Shown here: one piece after another, positions 43,974 through 53,619 of the stretch
How positions within the stretch are numbered: position 1 is the stretch's first letter
Layout of the letters: the number at the start of each line of letters is the position of its first letter
Assembly: GCA_016704305.1 (NCBI GenBank)
Contig: JADJAL010000015.1
Span: forward strand, 62,001 to 126,000
Direction of reading: 5' to 3'
Source of the DNA: Haliea sp.
GTDB taxonomy: Bacteria; Pseudomonadota; Gammaproteobacteria; Pseudomonadales; Halieaceae
Length of the DNA stretch: 64,000 bases
Made by a program: the position numbers and the translations under genes
Notes under the pieces: model-generated
Told to the model about the DNA's origin: nothing
The model's database searches: none
What the model saw: only the letters and a program-made list of their open reading frames with translations

Positions 43974-44426
43974 ATGCTTTCGCAACAGGAACTCTCGGAC
44001 CGCTTTGAAATACAGGACCTGGTATTTCACTACTCCCACCTCATCGATACCAAGGACATCGAACGCCTGCGCGAGGATATTTTTACCGCCGATGTACATA
44101 TCGACTACAGCGCCTTTGGCGGGAGTGTGGGCAACCTGGAGGAGACCCTGGCGTTTCTCAAGGCCTCGCTGACCAGCGGGATGTTCCCGAACAGCCAGCA
44201 CCTCAACGCCAACGTGCAGGTACAGCTGCAGGGCGACTCTGCCACCGGCCGGGTGATGTGTTTTAATCCTATGGAGATGAGCCTGGGCGAGGGCAAGCTC
44301 CACACGTTCTTCCTCGGTTTGTGGTACGTGGATGAATATCGTCGAACTGACAAGGGCTGGCGCATCGCGCGACGCGAGGAAGTCAAAAGCTGGACATTTA
44401 ACCTTCCCGATTTCATGAACTTCTAG
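43974..44426 (+). CDS. SnoaL/NTF2-like protein
   Basis: A 150-residue cone-shaped NTF2-like fold protein with the SnoaL_4-type start ELSDRFEIQDLVFHYSHLIDTKDIERLREDIF, an acidic D-x-H-I-D-Y motif in TADVHIDYSAFGG and the C-terminal GLWYVDEYRRTDKGWRIARREEVKSW. Such proteins include dehydratases, isomerases and aromatic-ring enzymes. I chose the second ATG (43974), because AGGAGG is 7 bases upstream; the first ATG (43968) is too close to it. Confidence 0.88.
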   Translation: MLSQQELSDRFEIQDLVFHYSHLIDTKDIERLREDIFTADVHIDYSAFGGSVGNLEETLAFLKASLTSGMFPNSQHLNANVQVQLQGDSATGRVMCFNPMEMSLGEGKLHTFFLGLWYVDEYRRTDKGWRIARREEVKSWTFNLPDFMNF

Positions 44427-44520
44427 TTTGTAGACAATCGGCGCCGTCCAGCGGAAAGATGCGATGTCGGAGGGTTCAAGGAATCCTCGACGCCGTACAT
44501 GGCGTCGGGCTGGATAGAGT

Positions 44521-44790
44521 TCAGCGGGCTGGCCCAGTCCTCGGGGTGGGGAGATCGGGATCAAGCAGGTCGTCGTCGTCCAGTTCGAACGCGGCGCGCC
44601 AGTCCTCGGGCGCCTCGACCTCCGCAAGGCGCATTTCTCGCCAGGCATCCAGGTCGTACTCGGACACTTCACCGTCCAGATACTGGGTTTCAATCGTGAG
44701 GTTGCCGGGGTCCCAGTCAATTACCTCGAACACCGCCTGGGTTTGCAAATCCTTATACCAGGCGCCTACGACAGGACTTAACATTTTCAT
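44521..44790 (-). CDS. small acidic protein, DUF6763-like
   Basis: An 89-residue protein with PVVGAWYKDLQTQAVFEVIDWD, a strand pair TIETQYLDGEVSEYDLDAW and an acidic tail (ELDDDDLLDPDLPTP). It resembles a small conserved family in gammaproteobacteria that I recall as DUF6763; no function is known. The start is taken as ATG 44790 with GGGGGAAAC upstream; ATG 44784 is also possible. Confidence 0.7.
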   Translation of the reverse strand: MKMLSPVVGAWYKDLQTQAVFEVIDWDPGNLTIETQYLDGEVSEYDLDAWREMRLAEVEAPEDWRAAFELDDDDLLDPDLPTPRTGPAR

Positions 44791-44957
44791 CAGGTTTCCC
44801 CCGTTGCCAGCTGCACCAGTTGCAATCCAACATACCACGCTGACAAGGCGTGTCCACCCGAGCATTCTGGTGCGGCCAGCAGGTGCTCACAGTGTGCTGC
44901 TTGCGGCAATTACAAAGTTTATGCATCAGATCAAGCTCTTGCACCGGCTTTCAAGAG

Positions 44958-44987
44958 TTGACTTAAGTCTGCGCTGGCATTTATATA
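44958..44987 (+). promoter_or_regulatory. strong sigma70-type promoter
   Basis: TTGACT, 17-18 bp, then TTATAT/TATATA. It would start a transcript near 44995 with a leader of about 300 bases before the phosphorylase GTG. Confidence 0.65.
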
Positions 44988-45136
44988 TCTCGAGAGAATT
45001 GTCTGCCGGTGTCGACATAAACAAATTGTCTAAAAACCGCGCAATTTCAATTGACCACAGCACAATGTAATCAATCTGCCCTTGTGAACGCGGCGTCGAG
45101 ATGAGGCGCTGTTGATGTCCACCGGCGACCTGCACG

Positions 45137-45199
45137 GTCCGACGTTTCATCTCCGGAGTCGGATACTTCAACTGCTGGGTCTGATACTTCCATTGAGAG
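45137..45199. repeat. three imperfect tandem repeats, 21-bp period
   Basis: GTCCGACGTTTC (45137), GTCGGATACTTC (45158) and GTCTGATACTTC (45179) recur at exactly 21-bp steps; the intervening 9 bases are less conserved. The 21-bp period equals two helical turns, so a protein could bind all three on one face. They lie in the leader between the strong promoter and the phosphorylase start. Confidence 0.7.
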
Positions 45200-45300
45200 G
45201 ATAGTGCAGTGAATAGCCAGAGAACGATGTATACCGGGAGACGTTGCAGCGCTATCGCTTGCGATACCCGCTTGTTTCAGCATGCGCGGGATTGCCTCGC

Positions 45301-46050
45301 GTGAGGCCGCTCGCGATCATCGGCGGCACCGGTATTGATGAACTGGAAGGTCTCGAGGTCATCCGTGACCATCGGGTTTCAACACCTTTCGGTGACACCT
45401 CCCGGCCCATCCAGGAGGGCCGATTTGGGAACATTCCGTTGTATTTTCTGCAGCGCCATGGCAGCCCCGGCGCCATTCCGCCGCATCGCATCAATTACCG
45501 CGCCAATGTCTGGGCGCTCAAGTCACTGGGCGTGGACGGCATCGTCGCGATCAACTCCGTGGGTGGCATTTCCAGTGCCATGCGGCCTGGGCGATTGGTC
45601 ATTCCCGACCAGGTGATCGACTACACCTGGGGACGTGAGCACACGTTCGATGAGGGCGAGGCGGGGGAACTGATGCACATCGATTTCACCGAGCCCTACC
45701 ATCGGGCGCTGCGTCTGGAACTGCTGGCCGCCGCCGATTCCGGCGGAGTTCCCCATGAAGCATCCGGTGTGCATGGCGTTACCCAGGGCCCGCGCCTGGA
45801 GACCGCCGCTGAAATCCAGCGCATGGCGCGCGATGGCTGTGATGTCGTCGGGATGACGGGCATGCCGGAAGCGGCATTGTCGCGCGAGCTCGGTGTGCCC
45901 TATGCCTCGGTGTGCATGGTGGTGAATCCGGCCGCCGGGCTCGACGATCTGCCGTTAACCCTGGCGACGATGCGCGAAATACTGGCGCGTGAAGCGGCAG
46001 TGGTCAGGCAATTGTTGAGCGAACTGCTGAAGAATCGCCAACGCGCTTAA
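45301..46050 (+). CDS. S-methyl-5'-thioinosine phosphorylase (MTAP/PNP family)
   Basis: A 249-residue purine nucleoside phosphorylase-family enzyme. It begins LAIIGGTGIDEL and has the phosphate-binding HGSPGAIPPHRINYRAN, the GGISSAMRPGRLVIPDQVIDYTWGRE region and the base site GCDVVGMTGMPEAALS. Overall it closely resembles Pseudomonas methylthioinosine phosphorylase PA3004 as I recall it. That enzyme salvages deaminated methylthioadenosine. GTG 45301 gives the family start; the frame is open upstream to 45244. Its stop overlaps the convergent csiV stop. Confidence 0.9.
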   Translation: MRPLAIIGGTGIDELEGLEVIRDHRVSTPFGDTSRPIQEGRFGNIPLYFLQRHGSPGAIPPHRINYRANVWALKSLGVDGIVAINSVGGISSAMRPGRLVIPDQVIDYTWGREHTFDEGEAGELMHIDFTEPYHRALRLELLAAADSGGVPHEASGVHGVTQGPRLETAAEIQRMARDGCDVVGMTGMPEAALSRELGVPYASVCMVVNPAAGLDDLPLTLATMREILAREAAVVRQLLSELLKNRQRA

Positions 46051-46837
46051 GGCTGGGGTAACACGTTTGTCGCGCCGCCCGTTTGTTCCACGGGCGCGGG
46101 CTCTCGCCCGCGCCAATCTCGCGCGTGGCCCCCGGACTGTTCATAACCGGTGTTTGCGTGCCCGTGACCGCTGGCTGTCCGACAGGTTGCGCGGGCGCGG
46201 GCAATGCACCTGCGGGCGCATTGGACCTCGGCGCCAGTGGTGGGGCGGGCATGCGCCAGGAACCGGGCAGGTATTCGCCCTGGGTATTCAGCCACAGGTT
46301 GGTTTCCAGATAGATGTAGCTCGCCAGGTACAATTTGATGCTCCCCTGCAGTGCAGGCCATGCGCCGCCATCGCCGGATCGGTCCAGGACAATCGGAACG
46401 GACTCGGCCTCGCTGTACATCGGTTGTGTCCACACTTCATGAAACAGGATTTGGTAGCGGCCGCTGCGTTGCATAGCGTTCGCCTTACCGGCGAGCTGTT
46501 GTTGTGCCTGGGAGGGTGGCGAAGACGGCCGGTTGCGCAGGGTCTGGAAACGCGTCGATGCCCATGGGCTCATCATTGCCTGGCGCGGAGCTTGGCGTGG
46601 ACGAGGTGGTGGGTGCCACGGGCTGTTCGCCGGGATAGATCAGGAAACGAGACGTTGCAGGATAGGCGAGCTCCGGTGTCGCATCCCAAAGTTCCGCGCC
46701 AGCGCCGGCTGGGCGACTGAACACCAGCAGCTCGACCAGGTACAACTGTGCGGATTGCGCGTGCGCCCACAGCGGGAGCAGGAGCGCAACGACAAGGAAA
46801 TTGCGCAGCGCTTGAATGCAATGGATCGGTCAGCCAT
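46047..46837 (-). CDS. CsiV-family protein, frameshifted, atypical C-terminus
   Basis: A periplasmic protein of the CsiV (peptidoglycan-binding) type, identified by QLYLVELLVFSRP at the N-terminus, a SGRYQILFHEVWTQP segment and SIKLYLASYIYLETNLWL. ATG 46837 overlaps the mfd stop; restoring one C near 46808 joins it to a good signal peptide (KRLRNFLVVALLLPLWAHAQS). A second shift lies somewhere in 46530-46575. The end is uncertain: one frame stops at 46047 (NVLPQP), another at 46004. The usual C-terminal RRMRSxELHYxDHP signature is missing and a Pro/Ala-rich tail takes its place. Confidence 0.65.
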
Positions 46838-49800
46838 GGTTGGATTTCTTCCCGGAGTCTGTGGCGAGTGCATCCATGAGTTGTTCCAGGTAGCGGTAGC
46901 GATCATGAATGTCAGGTAATTGTTGTTCGAAGCGCAGCCGCGTTGCCCCTGCCAGTTTGTAACGCCGCGGATCTGACTGCACCAGTTTGACCAGATTCAG
47001 CGGATTCACCGTGGTCGTTCCTTTGAATTCGATACTACCACCCTCCGGCCCGGCATCAATACTGCGAATGCCCAGGTCCTGGGCGCGCAGGCGCAACTTT
47101 GACACCTGGAACAGATTGTCTACCTGGCGTGGCAGCAGTCCGAAGCGATCAATCATTTCCACCTGCAGGTTGCGCAGCTCTTTATCGTTGGCGGCAGCCG
47201 CGATGCGCTTGTACAGAATAAGTCGGCTGTTGACGTCTGGCAAATAGTCATCGGGAATCAACGCTGGCGAGTGCAGGTTGACTTCGGTGCCCTGGTCCAG
47301 CGGCGCGTCGACGTTGGGAATCTCACCGCGACGCAGCGCGTCCACCGCGCGCTGCAGCATATCCATATACATCGAGAAGCCGACGCTGTGAATTTGCCCG
47401 CTCTGTTCGTCGCCGAGCAGTTCTCCCGCACCGCGAATTTCCAGGTCGTGCGTAGCGAGCAGATAACCCGAACCCAGATCGCCCGCTGCTTCGATCGCTT
47501 CCAGGCGCTTGCCGGCATCGGTGGTGATTGCCGATTGCGGCGGCGTCAGCAAATACGCGTAGGCCTGGTGGTGGGAGCGGCCCACGCGCCCGCGCAACTG
47601 GTGTAATTGCGCGAGTCCGAACTTGTCTGCGCGGTCGATGATAATCGTGTTGGCGTTGGGGATGTCGATACCGGTCTCTATGATGGTGCTGCACACCAGC
47701 ACGTGGTGGTGCCGGTGGTAGAAACTTGACATCACCTGTTCCAGTTGCGTCTCGCGCATCTGGCCGTGCGCGACGCCGATATTCAGTCCCGGCAGCAATT
47801 CGCGCAGCTTGCGCGCGGTCTCTTCTATCGTTTTTACTTCATTGTGCAGGTAGTAGACCTGGCCGCCGCGCAGGGTTTCGCGCAATACTGCCTCTTTCAC
47901 CAGTGCAATATTGTGCTCGCGCACGAACGTCTTGATCGACAGGCGGCGCGCCGGGGGCGTGGCAATAATGGACAGGTCCCGCATCCCGCCGAGCGCCATG
48001 TTCAGGGTGCGCGGAATGGGCGTGGCGGTGAGCGTCAGGATGTCGACTTCGGCGCGCAGCGCCTTGATCACTTCCTTCTGCTTGACGCCGAAGCGGTGTT
48101 CCTCATCGATAATCAGCAGGCCCAGGTCTTTAAAGCGGAAGTCGTTCTGCAGCAATTTGTGCGTGCCGATCAGGATGTCCACCTCGCCGTTGCGCGCGCG
48201 GCGCATCACCTCATTCAGTTCCTTGGTGGATTTGAAGCGCGACACCACCTCCACGGTGACCGGCCAGTCGGCGAAGCGATCACTGAAGGAATTGTAATGC
48301 TGCTGCGCCAATAGCGTGGTGGGGACCAGTACCGCCACCTGTTTCTGGTTGCTGGCTGCTACGAACGCGGCGCGCAGGGCGACCTCGGTTTTGCCAAAGC
48401 CGACATCCCCGCAAACCAGTCGGTCCATGACGCGGCCACTGTGCATGTCGTCCAGCACGGCGCGTATGGTGGTCTCCTGGTCAGGGTTTCTTCAAACGGA
48501 AACGCCGCGCAGAACTGCGCATAACCCTGGTCGTGCGCTGAGAACGTGAAGCCCTCGCGAGCCTCGCGCCGCGCGTACACCTCCAGTAACTGCGAGGCAA
48601 TATCGTTGGCTTTCTCGCTGGCTTTGCGGCGTGCTTTCTCCCACTGGTCCGAGCCGAGCTTGTGCAGCGGTGCCAGATCCGGATCGCTGCCGCTATAGCG
48701 ACCGATCAGGTGCAGCGAGGCGACCGGGACGTAGAGTTTGGCTCCCAGCGCGTATTCCAGCGCGAGGAACTCATACTCCTGCCCATCCACCTCGAGCTTC
48801 TGCAGGCCGATGTAGCGACCGACGCCGTGTTCAAGATGCACGACCGGAACGCCTTCGCGCAGCTCATTCAGTGCTTTAAATGCGTTGGCCTGGGCCTCAT
48901 CGCCGCCGCTGCCCTTGCGCCGACGGCGCTGCGCAACACGATTGCCAAACAGCTGCGCCTCGCACACCAGGGTCGGCTGCCCGGGACCGAAGTACAAACC
49001 GCGATCCAGCGGTGCGGTGGCGATGGCAAAGTCCAGCCCTGAGAGCAGAAATTCTCCCCAGTTCGAGACCGCGGGAGGTGCCAAGTCGTGTTCGCGCAGT
49101 GACTCCAGCAATATCTCGCGACGCCCGGCGGACTCGGCGCACAGAAGTACCGGGCCCTGGTGTTCCCCTAGGAAGCGCAGCAGGTTCCCGGTGGCTGACT
49201 CGGTGGGTCTGTCCGTTGCCAGATTTGGCGGCGGAAGTACGGTGGTTTGACGGTGTACCACGGCATCCGGATTATGGCGCAGCTCAAGCACCGGCAACTG
49301 CTTGAGCTTCTGATACAACTCTTCCACCGGCGTGAAACACCGTTTGGGCGGCAGCAAAGGGCGCCTGGGATCGATGCCGTACTCATCGAAGCGAGTCGTC
49401 ACATCGTTCCAGAAATGTTGGGCCGCGCCGTGATGGTCACCCGTGGTAATCACGGCACAGTTCTCCGGCAATAATCAAACAGTGTTGCGCATTCCTCGAA
49501 GAATAGCGGCAGGTAATACTCACAACCGCCCGGGCTGCGACCGGCACTGACGTCCAGATAGGTCGGGCACTGATCGTGGTCCACGTCAAAACTGTCATAC
49601 CAGTTCAGCTGGAAGCGGCGCACCGCGGATTTTTCCAGCGGATACTCCCGCGCTGGCAGCAGGTTGATGGCTGCCACCTTTGCGACTGTGCGTTGGCTTT
49701 CGGGCTCAAATGTGCGCAGGGAGTCGATCTGGTTGTCTAGCAGGTCGATGCGAAATGGCAGCTCACTGCCCATCGGAAACACATCCAGCAGCGAACCGCG

Positions 49801-50301
49801 CAACGCGAATTCGCCGTGTTCATACACGGTCTCCACGTTGTTATAGCCATTGCGCTGCAGGTTGCCGCGAAATTGCTCCACATCAAGCGTTTGTCCGGTC
49901 TTTAACACCAGGCTCGAACCGGCGATATATTCAGTCGGGCACAGGCGGTGCATCAATGTTGGCACCGGGACGATCAGGATTCCCTCAGTCAGCGTCGGCA
50001 ACCGGTAAAGCGTGTGCAGGCGCTCGGAGATAATGTCCTGGTGGGGTGAAAAGTTATCGTAGGGCAGGGTCTCCCAGTCAGGAAAAACCAGGATTTCGCA
50101 GGGCCGATCCAGAAAGAATGGCAACTCCCGTTCGAGTGCCAGCGCTGCACTGGTTTGCGCTGTGATCACCACCAGCAGTCGTCCCTGTGCAGTCAATTCC
50201 GCAATGCAGCGCGCATCCGCACAACCGCTGAACGGACCGAGGGCCGTGCGTGAGGCTGCCTGCTGTGGCCAGGGAGTCGTTTCGACCAGCGTGCTGAACA
50301 T
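46830..50301 (-). CDS. mfd: transcription-repair coupling factor Mfd, frameshifted twice
   Basis: An ATP-dependent translocase that removes stalled RNA polymerase and recruits UvrA. The corrected length is about 1,157 residues. The N-terminal UvrB-like modules contain FPDWETLPYDNFSPHQDIISERL; the RNA polymerase-interacting domain contains VVHLEHGVGRYIGL; the motor has Walker A GDVGFGKTEVALRAAF, DEEH in IIDEEHRFG, and later QLRGRVGRSHHQAYAY. Frame breaks: near 49473 (one T missing; repaired DYLPENCAVIT) and near 48485 (one C missing; repaired FEETPDQETTIRAV). ATG 50301 is divergent from gap. Confidence 0.95.
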
Positions 50302-50420
50302 ACAATGGTGTCGCTTCTACGGTGAGCCGGGGTGGGTGTGGCGCCGCGCAATTATAGCGAAGGTTTTTGTGATCACCAGCACAGGCATGTGCGCAGACCG
50401 TGAATTTGCCGGATCGCGGC

Positions 50421-50449
50421 TTGCGCCCTCTACTTCGCCGGATAATAAT
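50421..50449 (+). promoter_or_regulatory. probable gap promoter
   Basis: TTGCGC, a 16-17 bp spacer and an AT-only TAATAAT block in the divergent mfd-gap spacer. It is about 42 bases before the gap start. Confidence 0.5.
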
Positions 50450-50490
50450 ACGCGCCCTGAACTTCCTTGCGGAAAACTATAAGGTATCCA

Positions 50491-51963
50491 ATGGCGAATA
50501 CTCGCAAGCGTGCACGTCCCGACGACTATTTCAAGGACTGGAAACAGCGCGAAGCGCTGGCGGAAGGCATGATCCCTTTGGTGGGACGCCTGTGTCGGGA
50601 GAAGAACGTCAACTGCTATATCTATGGCAAGCCGCTGGTCAATCGATCCGTGTTTGAAATCATGAAGGACCACCGGTATGTGCGCCAGGTGGAAGGCAAT
50701 GAGTTGTCCGAGAAGGAGACCTTCCCGGTATTCAGCCGGCTGAGCCAGATGGATCTGGGGCCAGCGCATATCGATGTGGGCCGACTTGCAGTCGGCTATT
50801 CCGTGCAGGGCGTGGCCGAGGGCCTGAGCCTGGAGCAGTACCTGGACCGCGAATTGAAATCCCTGATTGGCTTCAAAGGCAAACCTCTGGAAAAGCCACA
50901 GGATGTCGTGCTTTACGGTTTCGGGCGTATTGGTCGCCTGATGGCGCGTATCCTGATCGACCAGACCAACGGCGGCGATTGCCTGCGTTTGCGCGCCATT
51001 GTGGTGCGCAAGGGCAAGGCGCCGAATGATCTTGAGAAACGCGCCAGCCTGTTGCGTCGGGATTCCGTGCATGGCGCCTTCGATGGCACCATTCGCATGG
51101 ATGAGGAGCGCCAGTCCTTCGTCGCCAATGGCAACGAAATCAAGGTGATCTACGCCGACGCGCCGGACACCATCGACTACACGCAGTACGGCATAGACAA
51201 CGCCATCATCATCGACAATACCGGTGCCTGGCGCGACGAAGCGGGACTCTCCAAACACCTGAACAGCAAGGGCGTCAGCAAAGTGATTCTCACGGCACCG
51301 GGCAAAGGCACGCTGAAGAACGTCGTGGCCGGCATCAACGACCATATTATCGAACCGACCGATACGATTATTTCGGCGGCGTCGTGCACCACCAACGCCA
51401 TCGCGCCACCGCTGAAAGCGATGGACGATGAATACGGCATTGTCGCGGGGCACGTGGAAACGGTGCATGCGTTCACCAACGACCAGAACCTGATCGACAA
51501 CTACCACAAGGCGTCGCGTCGCGGACGCGCAGCACCGCTCAACATGGTGATTACTGAAACGGGAGCGGCGGTCGCAGTCGGCAAGGTACTGCCGCAAATG
51601 GCGGGTAAATTGACGGGCAACGCGATTCGCGTACCCACACCCAATGTCTCGATGGCAATTTTGAACCTGACACTCAGCCGTGAAACGACCGTGGAAGAGG
51701 TGAATGAGTTCATGCGCCATCAGGCACTGCATTCACCGCTGCGCAACCAGATTGATTTTTCAGCGTCTCCCGAGGTCGTGTCCAGTGATTTTGTCGGCTC
51801 ACGGCATGCGTGCATCTTCGACGCCAAGGCCACAATAGTGAATGGCAGGCACGCCGTGTTGTACCTGTGGTATGACAACGAATACGGTTACAGTTGCCAG
51901 GTTTACCGCATACTGGAAAAGATGGCGGGCATTAATTACGCGGTTTATCCGCAGCAAGCGTAA
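50491..51963 (+). CDS. gap: glyceraldehyde-3-phosphate dehydrogenase, long form
   Basis: NAD(P)-dependent GAPDH of 490 residues, about 150 longer than classical GAPDH. Residues about 1-135 form an N-terminal extension (DDYFKDWKQREALAEGMIPLVGRL ... LSLEQYLDREL) without a known domain. The Rossmann fold then starts at VVLYGFGRIGRLMAR; the catalytic Cys299 lies in AASCTTNAI, followed by AVGKVLPQMAGKLTGNAIRVPTPNVS and WYDNEYGYS. This long form occupies the same position next to mfd and nqrA as Pseudomonas PA3001. Whether it works in glycolysis or gluconeogenesis is not evident. Confidence 0.95.
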   Translation: MANTRKRARPDDYFKDWKQREALAEGMIPLVGRLCREKNVNCYIYGKPLVNRSVFEIMKDHRYVRQVEGNELSEKETFPVFSRLSQMDLGPAHIDVGRLAVGYSVQGVAEGLSLEQYLDRELKSLIGFKGKPLEKPQDVVLYGFGRIGRLMARILIDQTNGGDCLRLRAIVVRKGKAPNDLEKRASLLRRDSVHGAFDGTIRMDEERQSFVANGNEIKVIYADAPDTIDYTQYGIDNAIIIDNTGAWRDEAGLSKHLNSKGVSKVILTAPGKGTLKNVVAGINDHIIEPTDTIISAASCTTNAIAPPLKAMDDEYGIVAGHVETVHAFTNDQNLIDNYHKASRRGRAAPLNMVITETGAAVAVGKVLPQMAGKLTGNAIRVPTPNVSMAILNLTLSRETTVEEVNEFMRHQALHSPLRNQIDFSASPEVVSSDFVGSRHACIFDAKATIVNGRHAVLYLWYDNEYGYSCQVYRILEKMAGINYAVYPQQA

Positions 51964-52278
51964 CAGTAGCGCGTGGACAGAGCATAGAATGGGGCGCGTC
52001 GGTCCGCGGTTGCGGTGAAGTCCCGACGCACCAAAATGTTGTATTTTTTCAGGGCGGCCTAAATTTCCCACAGACCTTCAAATCCGCATAAATCAGAGTG
52101 GTTTTTTGTCGAACCTATCCGGTATAATGCGCGCGGCCTGAATTCGGGTGTCAGAGGTTTGCGGCATCCGGGGCGGATTTCAGCGGCTACTAGTTACTCC
52201 CGAGCTTGGTCCCCAGGGGCGAGTCTCCCAGGTGGTTCCGGCCCACTCACATTCGTTTTAAAGCTGTAGGCAGATCGT
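51964..52278. other. 315-base leader between gap and nqrA
   Basis: It holds a 7-bp hairpin (GCGTCGG 51996-52002 with CCGACGC 52023-52029) followed 18 bases later by a T run, a possible gap terminator. A perfect TATAAT at 52123-52128 comes next, then about 140 bases of leader with several GG/CC-rich potential stems (52165-52250). No short coding frame is convincing. Confidence 0.55.
52123..52128 (+). promoter_or_regulatory. -10 box of the nqr operon
   Basis: TATAAT with a T-rich but non-consensus -35 region. It would give a leader of about 145 bases before nqrA. Confidence 0.5.
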
Positions 52279-53616
52279 ATGATCAAGATCAAGCGGGGCT
52301 TGAATATTCCGATTCAGGGAGCTCCCCGTCAGACTATTGAAATGGCCCCCGCAGTTCGCGCAGTCGCCTTGGTGGGCTTCGATTACATCGGCATGAAACC
52401 GACCATGGCAGTGCGTGAAGGTGAGCGTGTCAAGTTGGGCCAGCTTCTGTTCACCGACAAGAAAACCGAAGGCGTGGTGTATACCTCGCCCGCGTCCGGT
52501 GTCGTGGCGGCGATCAACCGCGGTGCCAAGCGCGTATTGCAATCGGTGGTCATCGACATTGACGGCGACGACGCAGAGGTGTTTCAAACGTGTACCAGCA
52601 AAACCTTGCCAGACGCGGCGGCCATCCGCGAACAGTTGATCCGCAGTGGGCAATGGACGGCGCTGCGCACCCGGCCTTACAGCAAAGTACCAGCACCGCA
52701 GGCCGAAGCGGCCGCAATTTTTGTCACGGCCATTGATACGCACCCACTGGCAGCCGATCCCACAGTTGTTATCGCTGAACAGCCGGAAGCGTTTTGCCTT
52801 GGCCAGGACCTGCTGGCCAGGCTGACGCAGGGAAAACTCTACCTCTGCACTGCCGCAGGCGCCAGGATTCCCAAGGGTAGCGCGCCCAATATTGAGGTCT
52901 CCGAGTTTGGCGGGCCCCACCCTGCGGGTTTGGCTGGCACGCATGTGCATTTTCTTGAAGGGGTCAGTGCGAACAAATCGGTATGGACGATCGGCTACCA
53001 GGACGTGATCGCGATCGGGCGCCTGTTCCTCGACGGCAGGGTATACACCGACAGGGTGATCGCGCTCGCTGGCCCGCAGGTAGAAAATCCCCGACTGGTG
53101 CGCACGCGCCTCGGCGCTGACCTGCAGGCATTGTGCGCCGGGCAAATGAAAAGCGGCGAGAATCGTATCATTTCCGGCTCAGTGCTCGGTGGTCGCAGCG
53201 TCCAGGGCGGCACGGCCTACCTGGGACGCTATCACAACCAGGTGTCGGTGCTACTGGAGGGACGGCATCGGGAGTTTATGGGCTGGTTGTCGCCCGGCTT
53301 GAAGAAGCACTCAAACCTCGGGATCTACATCACCAGTTTTTTTGGTACCAAGCCGCTGCCGATGACGACGAATACCAATGGCAGCGAACGCGCAATGGTG
53401 CCGGTTGGCAGCTATGAGAATGTGATGCCCATGGATATCCTGCCGACGCAGCTACTGCGGGCACTCATCGTGGGAGACACCCAGATGGCGCAGGGGCTGG
53501 GCTGTCTGGAGCTGGATGAGGAGGATCTTGCGCTGTGCAGCTATGTCTGCCCGGGCAAGTATGAGTATGGTCCTATTCTGCGGGATAACCTCACGCGCAT
53601 CGAGAAGGAGGGTTAA
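52279..53616 (+). CDS. nqrA: Na+-translocating NADH:quinone reductase subunit A
   Basis: A peripheral subunit of the sodium pump NQR that contributes to quinone binding, 445 residues. It starts MIKIKRGLNIPIQGAPRQ and includes the barrel-sandwich segment (VREGERVKLGQLLFTDKKTEGVVYTSPASG), VDPxxA-like IDTHPLAADP and the C-terminal EEDLALCSYVCPGKYEYGPILR, which is typical of NqrA. It opens the nqrABCDEF operon; nqrB starts 3 bases after its stop. Confidence 0.97.
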   Translation: MIKIKRGLNIPIQGAPRQTIEMAPAVRAVALVGFDYIGMKPTMAVREGERVKLGQLLFTDKKTEGVVYTSPASGVVAAINRGAKRVLQSVVIDIDGDDAEVFQTCTSKTLPDAAAIREQLIRSGQWTALRTRPYSKVPAPQAEAAAIFVTAIDTHPLAADPTVVIAEQPEAFCLGQDLLARLTQGKLYLCTAAGARIPKGSAPNIEVSEFGGPHPAGLAGTHVHFLEGVSANKSVWTIGYQDVIAIGRLFLDGRVYTDRVIALAGPQVENPRLVRTRLGADLQALCAGQMKSGENRIISGSVLGGRSVQGGTAYLGRYHNQVSVLLEGRHREFMGWLSPGLKKHSNLGIYITSFFGTKPLPMTTNTNGSERAMVPVGSYENVMPMDILPTQLLRALIVGDTQMAQGLGCLELDEEDLALCSYVCPGKYEYGPILRDNLTRIEKEG

Positions 53617-53619
53617 GCC

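Larger units (their letters stand above)
44791..45300. other. long gene-free region before the methylthioinosine phosphorylase gene
   Basis: About 510 bases without a convincing gene. It contains an inverted repeat CTCTTG...CAAGAG (44938-44957), a strong promoter-like sequence (44958-44987), an AT-rich stretch (about 44980-45080) and three tandem 21-bp-period repeats (45137-45199). A frame on the minus strand reads the repeats as a degenerate heptad containing E-V-S-D, but I see no start signal for it. Confidence 0.55.

Noticed and set aside
45137..45199. Short tandem repeats as a CRISPR array
   Set aside because: The 21-bp period leaves no spacers of usual size, the copies are imperfect and no cas gene is present.
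45071..45283. 70-residue minus-strand frame with E-V-S-D heptads
   Set aside because: The repeat is real, but there is no start signal and no conserved family; kept only as a remark on the DNA repeat.
50317..51732. 471-residue open frame antisense to gap
   Set aside because: It mirrors the third-position GC bias of gap, has no ribosome site or known motif, and gap itself is unmistakable.
52129..52278. Riboswitch in the nqr leader
   Set aside because: The leader is GC-rich and can fold, but no conserved class core is recognisable.
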